A DNA stretch of 64,000 bases from Alloalcanivorax profundimaris (GTDB lineage: Bacteria > Pseudomonadota > Gammaproteobacteria > Pseudomonadales > Alcanivoracaceae): assembly GCF_015265435.1 (NCBI RefSeq), contig NZ_JABJWH010000004.1, positions 62,001 through 126,000 of the forward strand. The letters run 5' to 3'. A program made the translations under genes and the position numbers. The notes beneath the pieces are model-generated. The model searched no databases. It was not told the origin of the DNA and was given only the letters and a program-made list of their open reading frames with translations. This document shows positions 17,412 through 25,608 of the stretch, one piece after another; the stretch's first letter is position 1, and the number at the start of each line of letters is the position of its first letter.

Positions 17412-18143
17412 TCAGCGATCCGATCGGGGGCGCCGGCGGATAAGGGCGACCAGGTACATGATCAGGGCGGCCAGGGCCAGGCCCAGCCACTGCAGGGCGT
17501 AGGCCTGATGACGCTCCGGGCTGATAGCCGCCGTCACCGCCTGCCAGGGTCGTGGCAGCGGTTCGCGATCGCCCAGGGGTTGGTCGGGGGCCACCCGAAT
17601 CTCGAAGGGCGCCAATTCTACCCCAAGTCGGTGCCCGATGGCTGCAAAATCCACCTTTTGTACCCGCAATGGCCAGTGATTTTCCGGCAGCGGGGTGTCC
17701 TTGAGCACCAGAGCGTTGTCCGGCGGCACGTAAACCGCGCCGTTCACGGTCACCGGGCCGTTCACTTCGGGCACCGGCGGCAGTTGCCGGCGGTCGGCGC
17801 CGCGTGGCAACCAGCCTCGGTTCACCAGCACCCAGCGGCCGTCGCCGGTGCGCAGCGGCGTGAGCAGGTAATAGCCGGCGACGCCCTGGTGGGTGCGGTT
17901 GTCCAGCAGCACGGAGCGGCGGTTGTCCAGCTCGCCGCGCACCCGCACCGGCTGGTGCTGCGGGTCCGCCTGGGCCAGGGCGGCCTCCAGGGTCACCGGC
18001 GCGGAGCGCGCCTTGGCCGCCTGGTCCGCCAGCCAGGCGCGCTTTTCCCCGGCGCGCTGCCATTGCCACCAGGACAGCGCCAGACACAGGGCGACCACGG
18101 TGAGCGTGAGCAGCAGTCCGAGTGGGGAAAAACGCCTCTTCAT
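17412..18143 (-). CDS. SURF1 family cytochrome oxidase assembly protein
   Basis: A 243-residue SURF1/Shy1 protein: one membrane span at each end (LGLLLTLTVVALCLALSWWQW and YALQWLGLALAALIMYLVALI) around a periplasmic domain. Signatures: LSWWQWQRAGEKRAWL, VRVRGELDNRRSVLLDNRTHQGVAGYYLLTPL, VLVNRGWLPRG and the C-terminal HQAYALQWLGLALA. SURF1 helps insert heme A into subunit I of aa3 oxidases. It begins the group SURF1-SCO-like-ctaA-cyoE, divergent from the small DUF2909 gene. Confidence 0.9.
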   Translation of the reverse strand: MKRRFSPLGLLLTLTVVALCLALSWWQWQRAGEKRAWLADQAAKARSAPVTLEAALAQADPQHQPVRVRGELDNRRSVLLDNRTHQGVAGYYLLTPLRTGDGRWVLVNRGWLPRGADRRQLPPVPEVNGPVTVNGAVYVPPDNALVLKDTPLPENHWPLRVQKVDFAAIGHRLGVELAPFEIRVAPDQPLGDREPLPRPWQAVTAAISPERHQAYALQWLGLALAALIMYLVALIRRRPRSDR

Positions 18144-18144
18144 C

Positions 18145-18172
18145 TTTCACTCGCTGGGGTGGCGGCTACAAT
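18145..18172 (+). promoter_or_regulatory. Possible promoter for the DUF2909 gene
   Basis: TTTCAC (18145-18150), 16-base spacer and TACAAT (18167-18172) lie in the 100-bp divergent space between SURF1 and the small membrane-protein gene. The -10 match is good and the -35 match is moderate. Confidence 0.4.
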
Positions 18173-18243
18173 GGGCGCGTATTGTACCCGACCCGGATCG
18201 GGCGTCGAGGCAATGTCGCCTGGGCGAATTGGAGGAGACCCCT

Positions 18244-18495
18244 ATGTGGTGGGTGAAACTGATCATCCTGGTGCTGCTGGTGGCGGCGGTGGTGGCCCTG
18301 GCCCGCGCCCTGATGTCGCTGGTGCGCGGCGAGGGCAAGGACGGCAAGACCATGCGCGCGCTGGCCTGGCGGGTGGGTTTCTCGGCGGCGGTGTTCCTGT
18401 TCATCCTGCTGAGCATGATGATGGGCTGGATCCAGCCCCACGACGTCAACCCGGGCCAGCGCTACGGCGAGCCCATCGAGCAGTCGGCGGAATAA
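18244..18495 (+). CDS. Twin-transmembrane protein, DUF2909 family
   Basis: An 83-residue protein with two membrane segments (about 5-25 and 46-66) around a short basic loop RGEGKDGKTMRALAWRVGF, matching DUF2909. GGAGGAGA precedes the ATG, so the start is secure even though the frame is open far upstream. It is encoded on the opposite strand in the middle of the oxidase gene cluster, convergent with subunit III and divergent from SURF1. A link to cytochrome oxidase is suggested by position only. Confidence 0.85.
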   Translation: MWWVKLIILVLLVAAVVALARALMSLVRGEGKDGKTMRALAWRVGFSAAVFLFILLSMMMGWIQPHDVNPGQRYGEPIEQSAE

Positions 18496-18512
18496 TAACC
18501 GCCGGCGAAAAC

Positions 18513-18543
18513 AAAAAGCCCCGGCTTGTGACCGGGGCTTTTC
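18513..18543. terminator. Bidirectional intrinsic terminator
   Basis: AAAAGCCCCGG, a seven-base loop, then CCGGGGCTTTT: an 11-bp stem with an A tract on one side and a T tract on the other. It separates the convergent DUF2909 and subunit III genes and should end transcription from both. Confidence 0.85.
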
Positions 18544-18565
18544 GTTTCCAGGGTGGTCGGCGGGG

Positions 18566-19447
18566 TTACAGCCAGTACACCACCACGAAAAGGAACAGCC
18601 AGACCACGTCCACGAAGTGCCAGTACCAGGCCCCCGCTTCCCAGGCGAAGTTGTTTTCCGAGTCGAAATGCCCCTTGATCACCCGCAGCAGGGTGACGAA
18701 CAGGAAGATGGTGCCGATCGTCACGTGGGCGCCGTGGAACCCGGTGAGCAGGAAGAACAGGCTGCCGTAGATGCCGGCGTCCAGGGTCAGGCCCATCTCG
18801 GTGTATGCGTGGATGTACTCTTCCACCTGCAGGGTCAGGAAGATCACGCCCAGCAGCACGGTGGCCGCCTGGAAGCCGATCAGCTTGCCACGCTTGCCTT
18901 CCAGCAGGGCGTGGTGGGCGATGGTCAGGGTGATGGAGCTGGTCAGCAGGATGGCGGTGTTGATCGCCGGCAGGCCCCAGGCGCCCATGGCCTGGGTGGT
19001 GGTGCCGTCCGGGGTCTTGATCAGCGGCCACATGGCCTGGAAGTTCGGCCACAGCAGCTCATGGGTCATGGCGTTGCTGCCGGCGCCGCCCAGCCAGGGC
19101 ACGATCATCCAGCGGGTGTAGAACAGGGCGCCAAAGAAGGCGCCGAAGAACATCACCTCGGAGAAGATGAACCACAGCATGCCCTGGCGGTAGGAGATGC
19201 CCAGCTGCTTGCTGTGCAGGCCGCCCACGGATTCCTTGATGGTGTCGCGCCACCAGACCGCGATGATGAACAGCAGGGTGGCCAGGCCGATGAAGAACAG
19301 CGGCATGCCCCAGCTGCCCTGGAACTTGTCCGGGTCGGTGGCCTGCTGGATGAAGTGGGCACCGCCGAAGGCGGTCATGAACAGGCCCACCGAGGCCGCC
19401 AGGGGCCAGGGGCTGCTCTCGGGTACGTAATACTTGTCGGTAGCCAT
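18566..19447 (-). CDS. ctaE: Cytochrome c oxidase subunit III
   Basis: A 293-residue, seven-span subunit III of an aa3-type terminal oxidase. Typical features: YYVPESSPWPLAASVGLFMTAFGGAHFI, GISYRQGMLWFIFSEVMFFGAFFGALFY (with the conserved Glu of helix III), TGFHGAHVTIGTIFLFVTLLR and the C-terminal YWHFVDVVWLFLFVVVYWL. I chose ATG 19447 with AGGAG upstream; an in-frame TTG two codons earlier is possible. It ends the coxB-coxA-ctaG-ctaE operon at the terminator 18513-18543. Confidence 0.95.
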   Translation of the reverse strand: MATDKYYVPESSPWPLAASVGLFMTAFGGAHFIQQATDPDKFQGSWGMPLFFIGLATLLFIIAVWWRDTIKESVGGLHSKQLGISYRQGMLWFIFSEVMFFGAFFGALFYTRWMIVPWLGGAGSNAMTHELLWPNFQAMWPLIKTPDGTTTQAMGAWGLPAINTAILLTSSITLTIAHHALLEGKRGKLIGFQAATVLLGVIFLTLQVEEYIHAYTEMGLTLDAGIYGSLFFLLTGFHGAHVTIGTIFLFVTLLRVIKGHFDSENNFAWEAGAWYWHFVDVVWLFLFVVVYWL

Positions 19448-19477
19448 TTTCAAAAAATCTCCTGTACAACCGGGCCG

Positions 19478-20062
19478 TTATTGAGCGACCGCATTGTTGT
19501 TAATCACGGCGTCATTCGCAGCGGCGACCCGATCGGTCACGTCGAATATCGTGTACGACAGCGTCAGCGTGTTGATGTGACGCGGCAGCTCCGGATCCAG
19601 ATAGAAGATCATCGGCATTTCCTTGCGCTCGCCGGCGCCCAGGGTCTGCTGGTCGAAGCAGAAGCACTGGGTCTTGTGCAGGTAGCGCGCCGCTTCCCCG
19701 GGGGTCACGGACGGAATGCTCTGGGTGACGATGTCACTGGTCTTCGGGTTGCTGGCGTAGAAATTCACCAGGGTGATTTCCCCCGGATGCACCTTGACGC
19801 GGCGCGTGGCGGACATGAAGTCCCCGTTCACGCCCTGGCCGCGCTGGGTGATGAATTCCACCGTCACGGTGCGGTCTTCCACGGTCCGTGACGGGCCCTC
19901 GCTGCTTGCCGTCGACGACGTCTTTCCATTCAAACCGGTGATGTCACAGATCACGTCGTAGAACGGCACCATGGCGAACGCGAAGCCGAACATCGCCAGC
20001 GCCCAGATCAGGAGCTTGCGCAGGGTGCGCTTGTTGCGATGTTCGAGGCTGTCGTCACTCAT
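19478..20062 (-). CDS. ctaG: Cytochrome c oxidase assembly protein CtaG (Cox11)
   Basis: A 194-residue Cox11-type copper chaperone that delivers copper to the CuB site of subunit I. One N-terminal membrane span (LLIWALAMFGFAFAMVPFYDVIC) is followed by a periplasmic immunoglobulin-like domain. The copper-binding motif is in LHKTQCFCFDQQTL (CFCF), and FYDVICDITGLNGK and MPMIFYLDPELP are further family hallmarks. It lies between the genes for subunits I and III on the same strand, with about 20-30 base gaps. Confidence 0.94.
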   Translation of the reverse strand: MSDDSLEHRNKRTLRKLLIWALAMFGFAFAMVPFYDVICDITGLNGKTSSTASSEGPSRTVEDRTVTVEFITQRGQGVNGDFMSATRRVKVHPGEITLVNFYASNPKTSDIVTQSIPSVTPGEAARYLHKTQCFCFDQQTLGAGERKEMPMIFYLDPELPRHINTLTLSYTIFDVTDRVAAANDAVINNNAVAQ

Positions 20063-20083
20063 GGCGCCGTTATCCGCGTTCCG

Positions 20084-21685
20084 TTATTTCACCACCGGGG
20101 GCGTTTCAAAGGTGTGGAAGGGCGCCGGGGAGGGCACTTCCCACTCCAGGCCTTCCGCGCCGTCCCACGGTTTGGCCGCGGCCTTCTCGCCTTTCTTCAG
20201 GGCGCACAGCACGCACACCGCCAGGAAGAACAGCTGCGACAGGCCGAACCAGAAACCGCCGATGGAAATCCAGAAGTTGTAGTCGGCGAACTGCAGGGCG
20301 TAGTCCGCGTAGCGGCGCGGCATGCCCGCCAGACCCACGAAGTGCATCGGGAAGAACAGCAGGTTCACGGAGATCAGGGAACTCCAGAAGTGCAGCTCGC
20401 CGAGCAGCTTGTTGGGCATCACGCCGGACCACTTGGGCAGCCAGTAGTAGGCGGCGGCGAACATGCTGAACACGGCGCCGGACACCAGCACGTAGTGGAA
20501 GTGCGCCACCACGAAGTAGGTGTCGTGGTACTGGAAGTCCACCGGGGTGATCGCCAGCATCAGCCCGGACAGGCCGCCGCAGGTGAACAGGATCACGAAG
20601 GCGATGGCCCACTTCATGGGCAGCTCGAAGGTCATCGAGCCGCGCCACATGGTGGCCACCCAGTTGAACACCTTCACGCCGGTGGGCACCGAGATCAGCA
20701 TGGTCATGTACATGAAGAACAGGGTGCCGGCCAGGGGCATGCCCACGGTGAACATGTGGTGGGCCCAGACCACGAAGCTGAGCAGCGCGATGGAGGCGGT
20801 GGCGTAGACCATGGAGGCGTAGCCGAACAGCCGTTTGCGCGCGAACGTGGGGATGATGGACGACACGATCCCGAACGCGGGCAGGATCATGATGTACACC
20901 TCGGGGTGCCCGAAGAACCAGAACACGTGCTGGAACAGAACCGGGTCACCGCCGCCGGCGGCGTTGAAGAAGCTGGTGCCGAAGTGGCGGTCGGTGAGCA
21001 TCATGGTCACCGCGCCGGCCAGTACCGGCATCACCGCGATCAGCAGGAAGGCGGTGATCAGCCAGGTCCAGACGAACAGCGGCATCTTCATCAGGGTCAT
21101 GCCCGGGGCGCGCATGTTGAACACGGTCACGATCACGTTGATCGCGCCCATGATCGAGGAGATCCCCATCATGTGCACGGACAGGATGAACAGGTCGGTG
21201 GAGGCCGGGCCGTACTCGGTGGAGAGCGGCGCGTAGAAGGTCCAGCCGAAGTTCGGCGCGCTCGGGTGGCCGGCGCCGAAGGCGCTCATCAGCACCGAGC
21301 TGATCAGGATCGCGAACGCGAACGGCAGAATCCAGAACGACCAGTTGTTCATGCGCGGCAACGCCATGTCCGGCGCGCCGATCATCAGCGGAATCATCCA
21401 GTTGGCGAAGCCGACGAAGCCCGGCATCACGGCGCCGAACACCATGGCGAGGCCGTGGACGGTGGTCATCTGGTTGAAGAACTCCGGGTCCACGAACTGC
21501 ATGCCCGGTTCCAGCAACTCGGTGCGGATCACCATGGCCAGCAGACCACCGACCAGGAACATGGCGAAGCTGAACCACAGGTACAGGGTGCCGATGTCCT
21601 TGTGGTTGGTGCTGAACAGCCAGCGTTTCAGGCCGGTCGGGGCGTGGTGATGATGATCATCGTGTGCGGTGGCAGCGGTACTCAT
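20084..21685 (-). CDS. ctaD: Cytochrome c oxidase subunit I
   Basis: A 533-residue, 12-span catalytic subunit with heme a, heme a3 and CuB. Diagnostic stretches: TVHGLAMVFGAVMPGFVGFANWMIPLMIGAPDMA (a low-spin heme His), WFFGHPEVYIMILPAFGIVSSIIPTFARK (CuB His and the cross-linked His-Tyr), MTMLISVPTGVKVFNW (K-channel region) and DTYFVVAHFHYVL (heme a/a3 His pair). The D-channel and FGHPEVY glutamate-containing motif place it in the A-type oxidases. N-terminal His-rich tail HDDHHHHAPTG is unusual but common in relatives. Between subunit II and ctaG. Confidence 0.97.
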   Translation of the reverse strand: MSTAATAHDDHHHHAPTGLKRWLFSTNHKDIGTLYLWFSFAMFLVGGLLAMVIRTELLEPGMQFVDPEFFNQMTTVHGLAMVFGAVMPGFVGFANWMIPLMIGAPDMALPRMNNWSFWILPFAFAILISSVLMSAFGAGHPSAPNFGWTFYAPLSTEYGPASTDLFILSVHMMGISSIMGAINVIVTVFNMRAPGMTLMKMPLFVWTWLITAFLLIAVMPVLAGAVTMMLTDRHFGTSFFNAAGGGDPVLFQHVFWFFGHPEVYIMILPAFGIVSSIIPTFARKRLFGYASMVYATASIALLSFVVWAHHMFTVGMPLAGTLFFMYMTMLISVPTGVKVFNWVATMWRGSMTFELPMKWAIAFVILFTCGGLSGLMLAITPVDFQYHDTYFVVAHFHYVLVSGAVFSMFAAAYYWLPKWSGVMPNKLLGELHFWSSLISVNLLFFPMHFVGLAGMPRRYADYALQFADYNFWISIGGFWFGLSQLFFLAVCVLCALKKGEKAAAKPWDGAEGLEWEVPSPAPFHTFETPPVVK

Positions 21686-21699
21686 CGCTCTCCCCTCCC

Positions 21700-22908
21700 T
21701 TACTCTTGTTCGTAGACGTCTTCGGGTTGAATCAGGTCACCGGTCTCGTTACCCCAGGCATTACGCTCGTAGGTAATGACGGCGGCGATCTGGCGCGGTG
21801 ACAACTGGGCGGCGAAAGCGGGCATGGCGCCGCGGCCTTCGATCAGCACATGAATGTGCTCTTCCAGATGTTCTTCCTGGGTGGCGAAGTCGCTGCCCGC
21901 GAAGGGCAGGCCGACACCGCCTTCACCATTGTTGCCGTGGCAGACCGCGCAGTTGCCCGCGTAGGCCTGCTCGCCCAGCTCCATGGCTTCGTCCAGGTCG
22001 GCGAACGGCGTCAGATCCGGCGCCGCGGCGGCCTCTTCCTTCTTCTGGGCCAGCCAGTCCTGGAATTCGGCCTGGCTCACCACCTCGGCCTCGATGGGCA
22101 TGAAGGCGTGGTTCTTGCCGCACAGCTCGGCGCACTGACCATAATAGGTGCCTTCCTGGCCTTCGGGAACCTGGGCCCAGGTTTCGTTGACAAAGCCGGG
22201 GATGGCGTCCTTCTTGCCGCCGAAGTCCGGCACCCAGAAGGAGTGGATCACGTCCGCGGAGGTGACCAGGAAACGAACCTTCTGGCCGGAGGGCAGCACC
22301 AGCGGGTTGTCCACTTCCAGGTTGTAGTTCTGGCCCTTCTCGGGGAAGTCCTTGCCCACCGCGTCCTGGGCGGTGCCGTAGGGGAACAGGCCGCCGTCCA
22401 GCACCGGGTTGTTGATCTGTTCCGGCGGCGTGGCGATGTTGGACATATAGGACACGCCGATGTTGTTGTCGTCCTGGTAGGTGAGGTACTCGTACTCCCA
22501 CTTCCACCGGTGACCGGTGACCTTCACCGTGAGGGCCGCGTCCGAGGAGTCATCCAGCTCGATCAGCACCCGGGTGGCGGGCACCGCCATGGCGATCAGG
22601 ATGACGAACGGAATCACCGTCCACAGCACTTCCAGGAACACGTTCTCGTGGAAAGTGGCCGGGTTCGGGTTGCGGGAGCGGCGGTGGCGGATCATGGAGA
22701 TCAGGATCAGGCCGAACACCAGCAAGCCGATGATGGTGACGATCCAGAGGATCGTGGTGTGAAGATCGTAGACCTCCTGGCTGACCGCGGTGACCCCGGG
22801 CCGCAGGTTGTGGTCGGAACGTTCAGTCCAGTCGCTGGCCATGGCCACGCCGCTGATCATCAGCGACATCAGGCCGACCGCCGCGCGGTGGAACAGAGTT
22901 GACTGCAT
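21700..22908 (-). CDS. ctaC: Cytochrome c oxidase subunit II with fused cytochrome c domain
   Basis: A 402-residue subunit II. Order: signal peptide (about 1-24), two membrane helices, the cupredoxin CuA domain with CAELCGKNHAFM, and a C-terminal class I cytochrome c domain with CAVCH and a later Met ligand (GAMPAF). The fused c domain marks a caa3-type entry site, feeding electrons directly to CuA. I chose ATG 22908 with GGGAG eight bases upstream; the frame is open to 22959. First gene of the oxidase operon, after a 404-base leader region divergent from the DUF1820 gene. Confidence 0.95.
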   Translation of the reverse strand: MQSTLFHRAAVGLMSLMISGVAMASDWTERSDHNLRPGVTAVSQEVYDLHTTILWIVTIIGLLVFGLILISMIRHRRSRNPNPATFHENVFLEVLWTVIPFVILIAMAVPATRVLIELDDSSDAALTVKVTGHRWKWEYEYLTYQDDNNIGVSYMSNIATPPEQINNPVLDGGLFPYGTAQDAVGKDFPEKGQNYNLEVDNPLVLPSGQKVRFLVTSADVIHSFWVPDFGGKKDAIPGFVNETWAQVPEGQEGTYYGQCAELCGKNHAFMPIEAEVVSQAEFQDWLAQKKEEAAAAPDLTPFADLDEAMELGEQAYAGNCAVCHGNNGEGGVGLPFAGSDFATQEEHLEEHIHVLIEGRGAMPAFAAQLSPRQIAAVITYERNAWGNETGDLIQPEDVYEQE

Positions 22909-23312
22909 GCGTAAGCTCCCTGTTTTCCCCAGCGAGTACCCCCCGGAACAAGGGGTCACGCCTGTTCTTTTGCCGTCACCGGCACCTGGAAAGCGAGTTT
23001 CAGGATAAGATACCGTGGAGCCCTGCCGGGTCCCTACCCCGGTAGGACGGGGGCGGCCAAGGGGGTGGCCAATAACCCGCCTGGTAATGGGGAAAACCGT
23101 TCCTGATCAAGCACTTACTTCGAGTAAGGGAAAGTCCGGTGGTTCTCCAGGGTGCGGCAAAATGCCCCACGGCATTGTGGGCCGTAACTCTAGTCATTCA
23201 AAGGGGTAAAGTCCAGCCGGAAAGCGGCCCGCGGGGCGCGTCGGCGGGGCATCCCGGCGCCCGGAACTGTGCTAGACTGCGCCCCCGTTTCAGCCCGTGT
23301 CGTACCCGCATC
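22909..23312. promoter_or_regulatory. Divergent regulatory space between oxidase operon and DUF1820 gene
   Basis: This 404-base stretch has no convincing gene. A perfect 15-base inverted repeat, CTTACT-TCG-AGTAAG, lies at 23114-23128, next to TGATCAAG (23104-23111), which is half of an Anr/Fnr-like site (TTGAT-N4-ATCAA). A short hairpin GGCCA/TGGCC lies near 23052-23067. No clear -35/-10 pair for the oxidase operon could be picked by eye, suggesting activator dependence (inference). Confidence 0.4.
23273..23278 (+). promoter_or_regulatory. Extended -10 element upstream of DUF1820 gene
   Basis: TGTGC-TAGACT forms an extended -10 (TGn plus TAGACT) 35 bases before the ATG at 23313. The -35 region is GC-rich and not recognisable. 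Confidence 0.4.
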
Positions 23313-23645
23313 ATGACCAAAAACCGCCAAATCTATCGGGTCATTTTCCTCAACCAGGGGCAGATCTACGAGATCTACGCCGGCCAGATCTACACCAGTG
23401 ACCTTTACGGGTTCATCGAGGTGGAGGAATTCCTGTTCGGCGAGCGCGCCCAGATGGTGGTGGACCCCTCCGAGGAGAAGCTCAAGAACCAGTTCGCCGG
23501 GGTACAGCGCTCCTTCATTCCCATGCACGCGGTGATCCGCATCGACGAGGTGGAGAAGGAAGGGGTAGGAAAAATTACCGAGGCGGGCAGCAACGTCACC
23601 GCCTTTCCCCTGCCGTTCGGCCCGGGTGGCGGCAAGAAGACCTGA
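23313..23645 (+). CDS. DUF1820 family protein
   Basis: A 110-residue protein that fits DUF1820 from its start, KNRQIYRVIFLNQGQIYEIYAGQIYTSDLYGFIEVEEFLFGER, to FIPMHAVIRIDEVEKEGVGKI. It has no signal peptide or membrane segment and is widely conserved in gammaproteobacteria. Its function is unknown. The start is ATG 23313, which matches the family N-terminus; the frame is open upstream but that part is GC-rich leader. Single-gene unit, divergent from the oxidase operon. Confidence 0.85.
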   Translation: MTKNRQIYRVIFLNQGQIYEIYAGQIYTSDLYGFIEVEEFLFGERAQMVVDPSEEKLKNQFAGVQRSFIPMHAVIRIDEVEKEGVGKITEAGSNVTAFPLPFGPGGGKKT

Positions 23646-24027
23646 TCGCCGGGTGGAAAGAAGCAAAAAAGAAGGGCGTCAGCCTGACTGTACGCCCGGA
23701 GGGTTGCCTGATTGTATTGGGAGACTCATCCGATTAGTGCGTTCCGGTGGGGGATTAGTTCCCGGCGCGCGCCAATTTTTCCGAATGCACTCCCAACTCG
23801 CCTCAAAAACACATCCAACAACGGAATCAGCGTCGATGTTCGGTGCCGGCCGGCGACGGCGAGCGGCTTGGCGTCCTTGCTCCTTGGCCTTCCCTGATCA
23901 GGCCCCGCGCTCGCCAACGTCAGCGCCGTCGGCACCAGATCAGAGTCCGGCGGGGGCGGGGCGTTCCGGTCCCCGAGTACAAGTGTGAACCGGCGCACGC
24001 GGGTTTTTCCGATTTAACAAAACCGGC
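23646..24027. other. 382-base intergenic stretch without a recognisable gene
   Basis: No frame here carries a convincing product; the longest minus-strand frame (23726-23998) starts with GTG, has no Shine-Dalgarno and shows no family motif. A hairpin at 23673-23697 followed on the minus strand by TTCTTTTTT would end leftward transcription. A weak rightward hairpin (CCGATTT/AAACCGG, 24009-24026) followed by TATTTTT may end the DUF1820 transcript. The stretch could hold a 3' UTR or small RNA, but nothing proves it. Confidence 0.35.
23659..23697 (-). terminator. Intrinsic terminator for leftward transcription
   Basis: On the minus strand GGGCGT...ACGCCC closes a stem with inner CAG/CTG pairing, followed directly by TTCTTTTTTGCTTC. 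It lies about 330 bases beyond the stop of the nearest minus-strand gene (24028). Confidence 0.6.
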
Positions 24028-24216
24028 CTATTTTTCCTCGTTGCGCGCCGCCGGGCGGATCAGCGCCGGGCTGTTTTCCGCCGCGTCGTCGGCGTTCAAC
24101 CGGGTTTCCGTGGATGGCTCGCCGGTCCAGGACGAGCGGGAGGCGGTGTCGGCCTGGGCCGGCAGCCAGAGGGCGGTGGTAAGGGCGAGCAATCCCTGAA
24201 TGGCCAGTTTCGACAT
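24028..24216 (-). CDS. Small exported protein, 62 aa
   Basis: A 62-residue product with a typical signal peptide, MSKLAIQGLLALTTALWLPAQAD, followed by a short polar mature part of about 40 residues (SRSSWTGEPSTETRLNADDAAENSPALIRPAARNEEK). I do not recognise it. ATG 24216 has GGAGAG upstream. It follows the CigR-like gene on the same strand after 92 bases and may be co-transcribed. Confidence 0.6.
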   Translation of the reverse strand: MSKLAIQGLLALTTALWLPAQADTASRSSWTGEPSTETRLNADDAAENSPALIRPAARNEEK

Positions 24217-24308
24217 GGCGGGCTCTCCTCTGATGGGAATGATTTCCATTTTTTGAGCGGAGCCCGCCCGCTTCGGTTCCGTGAAATTCCGGTTTCCGTG
24301 TGCCGGGG

Positions 24309-24749
24309 TCAGCGGTTGAGTCTGAAAACGTCCATGATGGTCTGGGTGGCATCCAGGATGCGGACCACTTCATTGTCGATGACCACGTCGGAATAGCCGT
24401 CCGGGGTGCGGTACACCGATTCCGGCAACCGGTAGCCCTGGTAGTAGAGGTCATCGGGCAGGCGCCGCCCTTCGCGCAGCTTGTCGCGCCAGCCCGGTGG
24501 CAGGTCGCCGCCACGGGCCATTTTCTTGCGCAGCCCCGGCGGCAGGTCGTCGCCGCGGTAGCGGTCACCGAAGCGGCGCAGGGCCTCCCGCTCGCGGTCG
24601 TTGAAGGCACGCGCCTGGCGGTCCGGCGCTTCCGCCCGGTGGCCGCCCTTGTTGCCTTTGCCGGCCCAGGACGGCGGGTCCGCCTGGGCGCCCAGGGTCA
24701 GCCCGGCGAGGCTGGCGGCGAGCAGGGTGTATCGCAGTGGGGTTTTCAT
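24309..24749 (-). CDS. CigR/RcnB-like exported protein
   Basis: A 146-residue exported protein with a signal peptide (MKTPLRYTLLAASLAGLTLGAQA). The mature part has the repeated DDLPPGLRKKMARGGDLPPGWRDKLREGRRLPDDLYYQGYRLPESVY pattern and ends VVIDNEVVRILDATQTIMDVFRLN, matching the family annotated as anti-virulence regulator CigR and, more loosely, RcnB. CigR was described in Salmonella; outside it the function is unknown, so the name should not be taken as a virulence role. ATG 24749 has GGAGG upstream. Divergent from the dienelactone hydrolase. Confidence 0.7.
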   Translation of the reverse strand: MKTPLRYTLLAASLAGLTLGAQADPPSWAGKGNKGGHRAEAPDRQARAFNDREREALRRFGDRYRGDDLPPGLRKKMARGGDLPPGWRDKLREGRRLPDDLYYQGYRLPESVYRTPDGYSDVVIDNEVVRILDATQTIMDVFRLNR

Positions 24750-24882
24750 GGTCGGCCTCCTGTCATTATCTCCTCCCCATGGAACGCGCTTCCGGGTGAA
24801 GGCGCCATGATCCGGTTCCGCTGATTGCGACCGGAAGGTAACGAAGTGTTTAATGGCGGGCGTTCCGACCGGGAGAGAAAGA

Positions 24883-25608
24883 ATGAGCGATATCGTCAAC
24901 CAGGCCGTCGACTACGAAGTGGACGGCCGCACCTTTCAAGGCCACCTGCTGTACCTGCGCGGCGCCAGCCCCAGTCGCGGACTGCTGATGGCCCCCAACT
25001 TCTTCGGCGTCAGTGACGCCGCCATCGCCCAGGCGGAGCGCTGCCTGGACAACACCCGGGCGATTTTCGTGCTCGATCCGTTCGGCGTGGACGTGCGCCC
25101 GCAAACGCCGGAGGAGGCGATGACCGCCATGGGCGAGATCCGCGCCGACAACGACGCCCTGCGCGCGCGGCTGCGCGGCGCCCTGGCGGTGCTGGAGCGG
25201 GAAGCAGGTGAACTGGGCATCGGCCGGGACCGGCTGGCCATGTTCGGCTTCTGTTTCGGTGGTGCCTGTGCCTTGGAGCTGGCCCGGGACGGCGCCGATC
25301 TGCGCGCCTTCGTCAGCTTCCACGGCCTGCTGGACACCCCGGCGCCCGCCGCCGGGCCGGTGAAGGGCAGCGTGCTGGTGCTCAACGGCGCCGACGACCC
25401 GATGGTCAGTGAGGACTCACTGAAGGCGTTCAAGGAAGAGATGGACGGCGCCGGGGCGGACTGGCAGCTCACCCATTTCGGCGGCGCCGTGCATTCGTTC
25501 ACCGACCCGGGGGCGAATATCCCGGGCCGTTCGGTGTACGACCCCAAGGTCGCCCGGCGCGCGTTCGCGGCCATGGACGACCTGTTCGACGAGGTGTTCG
25601 GCGCCTAG
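24883..25608 (+). CDS. Dienelactone hydrolase family protein, cytoplasmic
   Basis: A 241-residue alpha/beta hydrolase of the dienelactone hydrolase group. The nucleophile elbow FGFCFGGA carries Cys124 in place of serine, as in true DLHs; the Asp is in NGADDPMVSED and the His in AVHSFTDPGAN. No signal peptide. The substrate is unknown; the family hydrolyses dienelactones and other carboxylic esters. ATG 24883 follows GGGAGAGAAAGA. Its stop overlaps that of the convergent esterase at 25605-25608. A secreted relative is at 44717. Confidence 0.85.
   Translation: MSDIVNQAVDYEVDGRTFQGHLLYLRGASPSRGLLMAPNFFGVSDAAIAQAERCLDNTRAIFVLDPFGVDVRPQTPEEAMTAMGEIRADNDALRARLRGALAVLEREAGELGIGRDRLAMFGFCFGGACALELARDGADLRAFVSFHGLLDTPAPAAGPVKGSVLVLNGADDPMVSEDSLKAFKEEMDGAGADWQLTHFGGAVHSFTDPGANIPGRSVYDPKVARRAFAAMDDLFDEVFGA

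Noticed and set aside
23726-23998. 90-codon minus-strand frame
   Set aside because: GTG start without Shine-Dalgarno, no motif, Pro/Arg-rich composition like other shadow frames.
24309-24749. Virulence function from the CigR family name
   Set aside because: The family name comes from Salmonella; nothing here supports a role in virulence.
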